From: Gimesia chilikensis
GTDB taxonomy: Bacteria > Planctomycetota > Planctomycetia > Planctomycetales > Planctomycetaceae
DNA length: 64,000 nt
NCBI RefSeq assembly: GCF_007744075.1
Contig: NZ_CP036266.1
Span: forward strand, 5,007,748-5,071,747
Direction of reading: 5' to 3'
Part shown: positions 42,369-51,291 of the stretch, piece by piece
Numbering within the stretch: position 1 is the stretch's first letter
Layout of the letters: every line of letters starts with the position of its first letter
Notes under the pieces: model-generated
Told to the model about the DNA's origin: nothing
What the model saw: only the letters and a program-made list of their open reading frames with translations
Database searches by the model: none
Position numbers and translations under genes: made by a program

Positions 42369-44023
42369 ATTCATCCCCTTCTTCCGACAATCGAACCGTT
42401 CAGCTGATCGATGCCCTGCTCCAGGAAACCATCAGTGAGTCCGAGCAGATGGAGCTGGAGCAGATTCTCAAAGAGGATGCCGACCAGCGTCAGCTCTACA
42501 TTGACTATCTGCAGGTGCATTCCGGCCTGGCCAGTTGGGCCGCCGAGACACGAGACGCTGATCCGTGGGTCCCACAGCATATGGAGACGCGAACTGACTC
42601 CCAGTGGAATGCCTCTCGATTTGTCCTGTTACTAATCTCCTCTGTCGTCGCGGCAACCCTTCTGCTGTCGCTCTCCTATTACGCCGGCTGGAGCATTGGA
42701 TCTGGACAAGAGTCACACATCGTGAATGTCCCGGAAACGAAATCTTCTGAAGCCTCTCCTGGTGCCAGTGAACCGCAAACCGATCACATCGCTCTGCTCA
42801 CCCAGGCTGTGGGCGTTGAGTGGGAAACACCTCGCGATCTCCAGGCCGGTGCCGGTCTGTCGGCCGGCTGGTTGAAACTGAAAAGCGGTACGATACAGGT
42901 CGAGATGATCAGCGGCGCCTCGGTGCTCATCGAAGGTCCCGCAGCGATCAAGCTGATCTCCCCCCTTAAAGCCTTCTGTGAATACGGAAAGGTGCGTGCC
43001 TCTGTTCCGGAACAGGCCCAGGGCTTTTCCGTCGCTACCTCCCGACTGAACGTGGTCGATCTGGGTACGGAATTCACCCTCTCCCTGGATGAAACCGGGA
43101 ACGGACAGGTGCAGGTCATCGATGGCAAGGTCGAACTGCACGCTGCTAACCAGCAGCAAAGTGCTCCACCGCTGCAGAGCCTGACAACCGGAGAAGGAGT
43201 CAACTTCGATGCCCAGGGAACGTTCAACGAGTTACAGGAAGCAATCCGACCGCTGATCGACCTGGAAGAACTTTCTCAACTGGCGGCCCGTCAGCAGGAA
43301 CAGCAGTTCTCACACTGGCGTGAGCAAAACCAGCGTCTCAAGAACGATCCGAGTCTGCTCGCCTATTATGACTTTGAAGAACCATCGAACTGGGTCAGGA
43401 CACTGAAGAACAAAGCCCGGCAGCCATTGTCCTCTGCGACGGACGGCGCGATTGTCGGCTGTCAGTGGACTTCAGGTCGCTGGCCCGATAAACAGGGACT
43501 CGAATTCAAACGAACCAGCGACCGTGTACGCCTGCAGATTCCGGGGGAATACCAGTCCCTCACATTTACGGCCTGGGTTCGCATCGAGGGCTTCGACCGC
43601 TGGTTGAGCTCCCTGATGCTGACGGATGGCTTCAAACCCGGAAATCCCCACTGGCAGCTAAGTGACAAAGGGGAGATCATCCTCGGCGTGAATACCGGCG
43701 AGGTGAAGAACTTTTTCTCCCCCGTTGTCCTGCAGCCCACCGATTTGGGCCGCTGGATTTTCGTGGTCACCGTTTACGATCATCAGAAGCAGGAAGTCGT
43801 GCATTATCTGGACGGCACTCCCGTCAGCCACCATAAAATAGAGAAGCCGGTCCCGCTGGTCATTGGACCTGCGGAAATCGGAAACTGGCGTCCTCAGAAT
43901 CACTCGGGTGCACACAGCATCCGCAGTCTGAATGGGCGCCTGGATGAGTTTGCCCTGTTTGGTCGGGCACTTTCCGCAGACGAGATTTCCAGACTGTACC
44001 AGGCCGGAAAACCAGGTTCGTAA
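42365..44023 (+). CDS. FecR-domain/LamG membrane protein (putative sigma regulator)
   Basis: The protein has 552 residues. The cytoplasmic N-terminus (1-85) resembles an anti-sigma-type helical region. One TM helix lies at about 86-108 (FVLLLISSVVAATLLLSLSYYAGW). The periplasmic FecR domain (about 140-260) includes GAGLSAGWLKLKSGTIQVEMISGASVLIEGPA and STSRLNVVDLGTEFTL-like sequence. The C-terminal concanavalin/LamG-type domain spans about 335-550 (LAYYDFEEPSNW, FTAWVRIEGFDRW). It probably senses a carbohydrate or other ligand outside and controls the adjacent ECF factor; this is inferred from gene order. Confidence 0.88.
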   Translation: MNSSPSSDNRTVQLIDALLQETISESEQMELEQILKEDADQRQLYIDYLQVHSGLASWAAETRDADPWVPQHMETRTDSQWNASRFVLLLISSVVAATLLLSLSYYAGWSIGSGQESHIVNVPETKSSEASPGASEPQTDHIALLTQAVGVEWETPRDLQAGAGLSAGWLKLKSGTIQVEMISGASVLIEGPAAIKLISPLKAFCEYGKVRASVPEQAQGFSVATSRLNVVDLGTEFTLSLDETGNGQVQVIDGKVELHAANQQQSAPPLQSLTTGEGVNFDAQGTFNELQEAIRPLIDLEELSQLAARQQEQQFSHWREQNQRLKNDPSLLAYYDFEEPSNWVRTLKNKARQPLSSATDGAIVGCQWTSGRWPDKQGLEFKRTSDRVRLQIPGEYQSLTFTAWVRIEGFDRWLSSLMLTDGFKPGNPHWQLSDKGEIILGVNTGEVKNFFSPVVLQPTDLGRWIFVVTVYDHQKQEVVHYLDGTPVSHHKIEKPVPLVIGPAEIGNWRPQNHSGAHSIRSLNGRLDEFALFGRALSADEISRLYQAGKPGS

Positions 44024-44116
44024 TTGATTTCCCGGCTCCACTTTTGTGACATAGTAAAAGAGACCTGACACACCAGAACTTCATTCCCGCTGAAACTTCC
44101 AGACGAAGAGGCATTG

Positions 44117-47100
44117 ATGCGAAATTTTACGATCGCGCTCATGTTGTTAATCGCCAGCCTGTCCAGCAGCGTACTGACCGCCGCCGAAAAGAAACCGGTG
44201 CTTTCCGCTGACCATGCGAAACAAATGCAGCAGGGACTGGAACTGTTCAAGAAGGAAGTCCGCCCCCTGCTGGCTGCGAAATGCCTGAAATGTCATGGAG
44301 GCCAGTCTGTCAAAGGAGACTTCGACCTCTCCACCCGTAAGAAGCTGCTCGACAGCGGTATGATTGAAAAGACCGGCAAAGAGAGCTACCTGATGGCTCT
44401 GGTCGAACACCGCGAAGAACCCTACATGCCGCTCAAGGAGAAGAAGCTCAGCGACAAAGAAATTGCCAGCCTCTCGAAATGGATCGACCTGGGCGCGCCC
44501 TACGACAAACCGCTGGCTACCGGCAACAAAGGTGAAGCCGGGCCACTCGCGGTAACAGACGATGATCGAAAGTTCTGGTCGTTTCAACCGCTGAGTCAAC
44601 CTGCCGTCCCGACAGTGAAATCCAACGACTGGTCCCGCAATGAGATCGATCAGTTCATCCTCGCTGCACAGCAACCCAAAGGTTTAACCCCCAACGCAGA
44701 GGTCAGCAAACGAACCTATATCCGTCGTGCTTATTTCGACCTGATCGGCCTGCCCCCCACACCTGCGGAAATCGAAGAATTCCTGGCAGACCAGAGTCCC
44801 GACGCTTATGAAAAACTGATCGATCGTTTGCTGGCCAGTCCCCGCTACGGGGAACGCTGGGCGCGACACTGGCTCGACATCGCCCGTTTCGCGGAGAGCC
44901 ATGGCTTCGAACATGACTACGACCGCAACTATGCTTATCACTATCGCGATTTTGTCATCAAAGCCCTCAACCAGGACATGCCTTACGATCAGTTTGTTCG
45001 CTGGCAACTGGCGGGGGATGAAATCGCTCCTGAAAATCCACTGGCACTGATGGCGACCGGCTTTCTGGGCGCAGGTGTTTTCCCGACCCAGATCACGGCC
45101 AATGAAGTAGAACGCACCCGCTATGACGCGTTGGATGACATGCTCAATACCACCGGTCTGGCCATGCTGGGACTGAGCGTCGGCTGTGCCCGCTGCCATG
45201 ATCATAAGTTTGACCCCATCCCCACCCGCGATTACTACCGGATGCTCTCGACATTCACCACGACCGTCCGCACCGAGATTGAAATCGATCTCGACCCCGA
45301 AAAATATCAGCGAGAGAAGGCCGCCTTTGACCAGGCACACGCTCCACTTGTCAAAGCCTTGCGCGACTACGAAGCCAATCAGCTCAACCCGCAGTTCGAA
45401 CAGTGGCTCACGCAGGGTAAAGTCGATCGGAGCCAGTTGGATCAGTGGATTGTTCCCGAAGTCACCAGCCATTCATCCAAAGGGAAAGCCCGCTTTGAAA
45501 AACTCGAAGATGGCTCGATCCTGGTCAGTGGCCCGAACATCAACCAGGATCACTATACATTCCGTCTAAAAACCAGCGTCAGCCCCCTGCGTTCGATTCG
45601 TCTGGAAACATTGACGCATCGCAGCCTGCCCCACCAGGGACCCGGTCGCGCGGTGAACGGCAATTTTTCGCTAACCGCATTTAAGGTCAAAGCCAAATCA
45701 CTGAACGAGAAAGAGGCGAAGAGCCATGACCTGAAGCTGACCAACGCTCGTGCGACACATGAGCAAAACCAGACCACTCTCTCTGCAGCCAGCGCCATCG
45801 ATGGACAATACGGATCCGGCTGGGCGGTTGACCTGGGTGGAATCGGCAAGGACCAGGCAATTGTCTTCGACCTGGAAGAGCCGCTGGAGTTCACAGGCGA
45901 AACCGAGCTGACAATCACCATGTCATTCACCAACAATGTGAACCACAGCATTGGACACCCGCGGTTTTCGGTCAGCAGCGCGAGTGCTCCTCCTGTCAAA
46001 ACAGGAACCGGCAGTCCCGAACAGTTGGCCCAGGCCCTGCAGTTGGTAGAGCAGGGAGACCAGAAAAAGCTGAATGCAGGACTGAAACAGATTCTGAAGC
46101 GATACTATCGCGAACAGGATTCCGAATGGGTCGCGTTGTCCGGCAAGGTCGAACAGCACCTGAAAACAGAACCACAGCCCGCGTTGACGAAAGTCATGAT
46201 CTGTAGTGAAGGCCCCGAAATCAAACCGGTTCGGCATCACAGTCAGGGGAAAGATTTCTTCGACGTCACATACTACCTGACGCGAGGTGACACCGATCAA
46301 AAGGGGAAAGTCGCCGAACAGGGTTTCCTGCAGGTATTGATGCGAAACCCAAAGCAGGAACAGAAGTGGATTGAAGAACCTCCGCAGTCAGCGACCACCT
46401 CGTATCGACGCACCTCACTGGCCAACTGGATGACCGATACCAATCAGGGTGCCGGGGCGTTGATGGCCCGGGTGATGGTGAACCGACTCTGGCAGCATCA
46501 CATGGGAGCCGGCATCGTCAGCACGCCGAACGACTTCGGTCTGCAGGGAGAACGTCCCACACATCCGGAGTTGCTGGACTTCCTGGCGAACCAGCTCATC
46601 AAACACCAGTGGCACCTCAAGCCTTTGCATAAAGAAATCATGCTCAGCGCCACATATCGACAGTCGACCGACTTCGATGCAGACAAAGCAAAGATAGATC
46701 CCGAAAACAAGCTGCACTGGCGTCGTACCCCTCAGCGTCTGGAAGGGGAAGCCATTCGTGATTCGATTCTGTATGTCGGCGATCGGCTGGACACAACCAT
46801 GTACGGCCCCGGTTCACTGAAGACCGACAACCAGCGTCGCAGCATCTATTTCAAAATCAAGCGGAGCCAGCTGATTCCGATGATGCAACTCTTTGATGCC
46901 CCGGAAGCACTGGTCAGCATCGGTCAACGATCAAGTACCACTATCGCCCCGCAGGCCCTGTTGTTCATGAATGCCGACTTTATCCGCGAGAGTGCGAAGT
47001 CCTTCGCCAAGCGGATCCAGCAGCAGCAACCCGACTCCATGGAACAGGCAGTCGCCGATGCCTACCTGATCGCATTAGGACGTCAGCCGACCGCCAGTGA

Positions 47101-47239
47101 AACGGCGATCTCAGTCGAATTTATCAAACAGCATGAGCAGTCCTATACCGCGGAAAAGAAGGCGGAACCGCGACTGCTGGCATTAACCGACTTCACACAT
47201 GCGTTGCTCAGTACCAATGAATTTATCTATCCCAACTAA
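44117..47239 (+). CDS. PSCyt1-DUF1549-DUF1553 protein (exported cytochrome)
   Basis: The protein has 1040 residues from ATG 44117. Signal peptide about 1-23. The planctomycete cytochrome c domain (about 30-125) has heme motif CLKCH. DUF1549 (about 165-360) includes YIRRAYFDLIGLPPTPAEI, RYGERWARHWLDIARFAESHG and the CARCHDHKFDPI motif. A 350-residue insertion with a carbohydrate-binding-like beta-sandwich follows. DUF1553 (about 750-1000) includes MARVMVNRLWQHHMG, STPNDFGLQGERPTHPELLD and ALLSTNEFIYPN at the end. The biochemical role is unknown. It is directly followed by a DUF1501 gene, the usual partner. Confidence 0.93.
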   Translation: MRNFTIALMLLIASLSSSVLTAAEKKPVLSADHAKQMQQGLELFKKEVRPLLAAKCLKCHGGQSVKGDFDLSTRKKLLDSGMIEKTGKESYLMALVEHREEPYMPLKEKKLSDKEIASLSKWIDLGAPYDKPLATGNKGEAGPLAVTDDDRKFWSFQPLSQPAVPTVKSNDWSRNEIDQFILAAQQPKGLTPNAEVSKRTYIRRAYFDLIGLPPTPAEIEEFLADQSPDAYEKLIDRLLASPRYGERWARHWLDIARFAESHGFEHDYDRNYAYHYRDFVIKALNQDMPYDQFVRWQLAGDEIAPENPLALMATGFLGAGVFPTQITANEVERTRYDALDDMLNTTGLAMLGLSVGCARCHDHKFDPIPTRDYYRMLSTFTTTVRTEIEIDLDPEKYQREKAAFDQAHAPLVKALRDYEANQLNPQFEQWLTQGKVDRSQLDQWIVPEVTSHSSKGKARFEKLEDGSILVSGPNINQDHYTFRLKTSVSPLRSIRLETLTHRSLPHQGPGRAVNGNFSLTAFKVKAKSLNEKEAKSHDLKLTNARATHEQNQTTLSAASAIDGQYGSGWAVDLGGIGKDQAIVFDLEEPLEFTGETELTITMSFTNNVNHSIGHPRFSVSSASAPPVKTGTGSPEQLAQALQLVEQGDQKKLNAGLKQILKRYYREQDSEWVALSGKVEQHLKTEPQPALTKVMICSEGPEIKPVRHHSQGKDFFDVTYYLTRGDTDQKGKVAEQGFLQVLMRNPKQEQKWIEEPPQSATTSYRRTSLANWMTDTNQGAGALMARVMVNRLWQHHMGAGIVSTPNDFGLQGERPTHPELLDFLANQLIKHQWHLKPLHKEIMLSATYRQSTDFDADKAKIDPENKLHWRRTPQRLEGEAIRDSILYVGDRLDTTMYGPGSLKTDNQRRSIYFKIKRSQLIPMMQLFDAPEALVSIGQRSSTTIAPQALLFMNADFIRESAKSFAKRIQQQQPDSMEQAVADAYLIALGRQPTASETAISVEFIKQHEQSYTAEKKAEPRLLALTDFTHALLSTNEFIYPN

Positions 47240-47302
47240 ACGCGACTTTCTGTGAGACCAGTTTTTAATACACAGTTCAATCGAATTATCCGGAGAAACA
47301 GG

Positions 47303-48790
47303 ATGTCACAACCCATCACAGAACTGCCAACCATTTCAATCAACCAGTTACTGGCCCGCCGACAGTTGCTCAAACGGGCCGGCAGCGGCATCGGTACCCT
47401 GGGCCTGCTCAGTCTGCTGCAACAGGAGGGGCTCCTGGAAACCAGCCAGGCCGCTCCGGCTGTGCGCCCCAACAATCCGCTGGCACCGAAGGAACCGCAT
47501 ATGCCCGCGAAAGCGAAAGCGGTCATCTGGCTGTTTATCAATGGTGGACCGAGCCAGGTTGATACATGGGATTATAAACCCGAACTGGAAAAGCGGGATG
47601 GTGTGGCCCTGGAAGGGTTTGACAACAAGACCGGCTTCTTTCAAAACGCGGTCGGACCTTTGATGAAAAGCCCCTTCAAATTCAAACAGTATGGCGAATC
47701 AGGCAAATGGGTCTCTGATATTTTCCCGCATCTCTCCCAGCATGTCGATAAGATGGCCTTCATTCACTCGGGGCATACGGAATCTAACAATCATAGCCCC
47801 GCGCTGTTCATGATGAATTGCGGCGTTCCTAAAATGGGGCATCCCTGTGTCGGTTCCTGGGTCACTTACGGACTGGGTTCCGAAAGCGACAGCCTGCCGG
47901 CTTTCGTGGTGATGTCCGATCCCCTGGGACGCGGACTCCCCAAAGGACACAGTCTGAACTGGGGCGCCGGTTTTCTGCCCAGCGTTTACCAGGGAACGTA
48001 TCTCAGACCAACTGGTGAGCCCATCGATAACCTGCAACCCCCGCCGGTTTTAACCAACAAAGGACGCCAGCGTTCACAGCTCGACCTCGTGAAAGCACTT
48101 AATCGACAGCATCTGGAACAAAACGAAGGAGACCAGGAACTGGCGGCCCGCATCGAAAGTTTCGAGCTCGCCTATCGTATGCAGAGTGCGGCCCCCGAAG
48201 CACTGGATATCTCACAGGAACCGAAACACCTTCAGGATCAGTACGGGATTGGCAATAAACAGTGTGAGCATTTCGCAAAACAGTGTCTGATCGCGCGGCG
48301 GATGGTGGAACGGGGCACCCGCTTCGTGCAGATCTACTCCGGTGGGATGGAGAATCAACGGAGCTGGGACGGACACCAGGACATCAAAGGGAATCATAGT
48401 GGCTTCGCCGGCGAAACCGATCAGCCGATCGCCGCTCTCCTGGGCGACCTGGAAGCCCGCGGCCTGCTTGACGAAACGCTGGTGATCTGGGGTGGTGAAT
48501 TTGGCCGTCTGCCGATCGCTCAGAAAGGGGCCAACCCGGGCCGCGATCACAATCCGCACGCGTTTACTACCTGGATGGCCGGCGGTGGCGTTAAAGCGGG
48601 AACGACATACGGAGCCACTGATGAAATCGGCTTCAAAGCAGCGGAGAACAAAGTGCATGTGAATGATCTGCATGCCACAATTCTACGACTGTTGGGAATG
48701 GATCATGAAAAACTGACCTACCTCTACAGCGGACGCCGGTTCCGCCTGACTGATGTGGGTGGTCACGTGATTGATGAATTGATTGCCTGA
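47303..48790 (+). CDS. DUF1501 protein, Tat-exported
   Basis: The protein has 495 residues from ATG 47303, with CGGAGAAACAGG upstream. Tat-type leader: LARRQLLKRAGSGIGTLGLLSLL. DUF1501 (sulfatase/alkaline-phosphatase-like fold) features are AKAVIWLFINGGPSQVDTWDYKPEL, HSGHTESNNHSPALFMMNCG, WDGHQDIKGNHSG and VIWGGEFGRLPIAQKG-like sequence followed by GRDHNPHAFTTWMAGGG. It closes the sigma-FecR-DUF1549-DUF1501 operon, 63 bp after the upstream gene. The substrate is unknown. Confidence 0.93.
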   Translation: MSQPITELPTISINQLLARRQLLKRAGSGIGTLGLLSLLQQEGLLETSQAAPAVRPNNPLAPKEPHMPAKAKAVIWLFINGGPSQVDTWDYKPELEKRDGVALEGFDNKTGFFQNAVGPLMKSPFKFKQYGESGKWVSDIFPHLSQHVDKMAFIHSGHTESNNHSPALFMMNCGVPKMGHPCVGSWVTYGLGSESDSLPAFVVMSDPLGRGLPKGHSLNWGAGFLPSVYQGTYLRPTGEPIDNLQPPPVLTNKGRQRSQLDLVKALNRQHLEQNEGDQELAARIESFELAYRMQSAAPEALDISQEPKHLQDQYGIGNKQCEHFAKQCLIARRMVERGTRFVQIYSGGMENQRSWDGHQDIKGNHSGFAGETDQPIAALLGDLEARGLLDETLVIWGGEFGRLPIAQKGANPGRDHNPHAFTTWMAGGGVKAGTTYGATDEIGFKAAENKVHVNDLHATILRLLGMDHEKLTYLYSGRRFRLTDVGGHVIDELIA

Positions 48791-48800
48791 CCAATGTGAA

Positions 48801-49562
48801 TCAGGCCATCTCCGTCTCCTGCCGAAAACGTTTACGGTACTCGGAAGGAGAGAGCCCCATCAGGTTGACAAACTGTTTGGTAAAATAACTCTGATCGTAA
48901 AAGCCGGATTCGAGGGCGATTTCGGACACCCGTTTTTCGGTTCGCGTCAGCAGCTGACAGGCGGCATTAATGCGAACCCGCAGAATATATTTTTGAGGAG
49001 TAATCTGATACAGCTTTTTAAATTTCCGATCGAGCTGACTGACCGAGAGAAAGATCAGATCGGCCAGTTCGGAAATCTGGATGCGTTCCTGGTAATGTTC
49101 CAGAACATAGGCAATGACCTGGTCGAGTTCCTGGTAAGACTGAAATTCGGAGCCGGCAACTTTGATGTCGCGTAGCACGCCGGCCACGCCAATCACCTTG
49201 CCACCATCGCCGAACAGGGGAATCTTACTGCAGAGATACCATTTCAGATTTCCCTGGCGATCGGGAATTAACCAGACCTGGTTGGGAAGTGGAGTACCAG
49301 ATTCCATCACCCGCTGATCTTCAGCCACGTATTGTTCTGCGAGATCCTGGGGATGGATGTCGAAATCGGTCTTGCCGATGATGTCTTCCTCGCGGGGAAT
49401 CGCTCGCACATCCATCCAGGCACGACTGATATTGATAAAACGTCCCTGTGCGTCCTTGGCAAAGAAATAAGCATCGGGAATGTAGTTGAAGAGTTCTTCC
49501 AGATGGAGTTTATTGTCAAGGCGTTTCAGGAAATCGTCACGGAATTTCTGAGGATCTTGCAT
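48801..49562 (-). CDS. PAS-domain AraC-family regulator
   Basis: The protein has 253 residues from ATG 49562 (a TTG 15 bp upstream is less likely). PAS domain at about 18-125: LEELFNYIPDAYFFAKDAQGRFINISRAWMD, then DIHPQDLAEQYVAEDQRVMESG and WYLCSKIPLFGDGGKVIGVAGVLRD. Two AraC-type helix-turn-helix motifs at about 155-250 include IQISELADLIFLSVSQLDRKF and RVSEIALESGFYDQSYFTKQF. It is convergent with the first DUF1501 gene and divergent from the second one, which it may regulate. Confidence 0.92.
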   Translation of the reverse strand: MQDPQKFRDDFLKRLDNKLHLEELFNYIPDAYFFAKDAQGRFINISRAWMDVRAIPREEDIIGKTDFDIHPQDLAEQYVAEDQRVMESGTPLPNQVWLIPDRQGNLKWYLCSKIPLFGDGGKVIGVAGVLRDIKVAGSEFQSYQELDQVIAYVLEHYQERIQISELADLIFLSVSQLDRKFKKLYQITPQKYILRVRINAACQLLTRTEKRVSEIALESGFYDQSYFTKQFVNLMGLSPSEYRKRFRQETEMA

Positions 49563-49654
49563 GCGTAAATAATACAAATTTATGCGTCATTCGTACAAGA
49601 CGATGTTGATCTTTGCGTCTACGATATGCGAAAATAAACGAATCAGGGATTTCT

Positions 49655-49677
49655 TGCGCGAGTGGGAAATTCGCGCA
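49655..49677. promoter_or_regulatory. Inverted repeat TGCGCGA-n9-TCGCGCA
   Basis: Perfect 7-bp arms (49655-49661 and 49671-49677) in the 200-bp divergent region between the AraC-family gene and the second DUF1501 gene. It is a plausible operator for either gene. Confidence 0.45.
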
Positions 49678-49763
49678 GTGGTTCAGATTCCGTCTGACTG
49701 TTTTTTTAGCCGGATCCCGCCGCTGACAGATCCTAATTCGTATTCCACAGATTGAGGTTCATC

Positions 49764-51140
49764 ATGCTGAAGTTCACTGGCAAAGGCACAGCGCATACCT
49801 GTAGCGGAGTCACCCGCAGAGACTTTCTGCAAGTCGGTACATTAGGCGCTATGGGGCTCTCACTGCCACAGTACCTCGAAGCCAAAGAACGCGGAATGGT
49901 CGACAAGAAGAACGACAACCGTGCGGCGATTATGATCTTCAATCTGGGTGCCCCCAGTCAGCTCGACACTTTCGATATGAAACCGGAGGCACCGTCCGAA
50001 ATCCGGGGTCCCTTCAAGCCCATTGATACGGCCTCCCCCGATATCAATATTTCCGAAATTTTCCCGCTGCATGCACGCGTCGCCGATAAATTCTCGCTGG
50101 TCCGTTCCTGTTACCATACCGCGGCTGCGGTCCACGATGCCGGCTGGCAGATGATGCAGACCGGTCGTCTCTTCACGGGTGGAATCAATACTCCTCACAT
50201 CGGTTCGGTGGTCGATTATCTGCGAGGCCGCAAAACCGACCTGCCCGCCAACGTGGTACTCCCCGAAACGATGGGACGCGGCGGTGGAAACCTGCCCAAT
50301 GGTCAGGCGGGTGGCTTCCTGGGTAAAGCTCACGATCCATTTGCCCTGATGGCCGATCCTTCCAAACCGAACTTTAAAGTTCCCGACATGCTGCCTCCCC
50401 AGGAAATTGGCTCGGCCCGTCTGGAACGTCGTCGTAAAATCCGCGACGTGGTTGACAGTACCATCGATCATTTTGAATCGACCGAAGACGCCAAACTGCT
50501 CAACGGCAATTTTCACTCGGCTTATCGCCTGATGACCAGTAAAGAGGCCCGCGAAGCCTTTGACCTCTCTAAGGAACCCATGAAGGTCCGCGAACGTTAC
50601 GGCATGAACCGCTTCGGTCAATGCTGTCTGCTCTCCCGTCGTCTGGTGGAAGCCGGCGTGCGTTTCGTAACGATCAACACCTTCCTGACCGTGTTCAACG
50701 AAATCACCTGGGATATTCACGGCTCGAAACCTTTCACTTCCATTGAGGGGATGAAAAATATCGTTGCCCCTATGTACGATCAGGCTTACAGCGCCTTGAT
50801 TGAAGATCTGTACGACCGAGGCATGCTGGACGAAACCCTGGTCTGTAACGTGGCGGAATTTGGCCGCACGCCGAAAGTCAATCCAGCCGGAGGCCGTGAC
50901 CACTGGCCTCAATGTTTTACCTGTTACTTTGCCGGCGGAGGCGTCCAGGGTGGACGCGTGGTCGGCAGCAGCGATCCGATTGGTGGTGTGCCTGCAGATC
51001 GACCGGTTTCTCCCGGGGATCTGGCAGCGACCGTTTACCACAGCCTCGGCTTCGATCTGCACACGGTGCTCCCCGGCCCCGCCGGTCGCCCCTTCCCGCT
51101 GGTAGATGTGGGTAAGCAGGAAATCCGTGAACTGTTTTAA
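49764..51140 (+). CDS. DUF1501 protein, Tat-exported (second copy)
   Basis: The protein has 458 residues from ATG 49764 (GAGG upstream). Tat leader CSGVTRRDFLQVGTLGAMGLSLP. DUF1501 features: AAIMIFNLGAPSQLDTFDMKPEAP, SEIFPLHARVADKFSLVRSCYH, WDIHGSKPFTS and CNVAEFGRTPKVN followed by GRDHWPQCFTCYFAGGG. It starts a plus-strand set with the DUF1549/DUF1553 and WD40-cytochrome genes. Confidence 0.93.
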   Translation: MLKFTGKGTAHTCSGVTRRDFLQVGTLGAMGLSLPQYLEAKERGMVDKKNDNRAAIMIFNLGAPSQLDTFDMKPEAPSEIRGPFKPIDTASPDINISEIFPLHARVADKFSLVRSCYHTAAAVHDAGWQMMQTGRLFTGGINTPHIGSVVDYLRGRKTDLPANVVLPETMGRGGGNLPNGQAGGFLGKAHDPFALMADPSKPNFKVPDMLPPQEIGSARLERRRKIRDVVDSTIDHFESTEDAKLLNGNFHSAYRLMTSKEAREAFDLSKEPMKVRERYGMNRFGQCCLLSRRLVEAGVRFVTINTFLTVFNEITWDIHGSKPFTSIEGMKNIVAPMYDQAYSALIEDLYDRGMLDETLVCNVAEFGRTPKVNPAGGRDHWPQCFTCYFAGGGVQGGRVVGSSDPIGGVPADRPVSPGDLAATVYHSLGFDLHTVLPGPAGRPFPLVDVGKQEIRELF

Positions 51141-51291
51141 CGCGTAACCTCAGTTCAAACCTCAACTGAGACTAAATAGACGTTGAGTCCCTCACCTTAA
51201 CGAGGAACAGACTGCCCTTGTCGCTGCGCGGCCGTTACGTACTTTGATCAAACCACGACTGTTTTAATTATAACACGAAGAGAAGTGCTCA

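Noticed and set aside
49860..51062. 400-codon minus-strand frame
   Set aside because: Antisense to the second DUF1501 gene, which has strong family motifs and a Tat signal.
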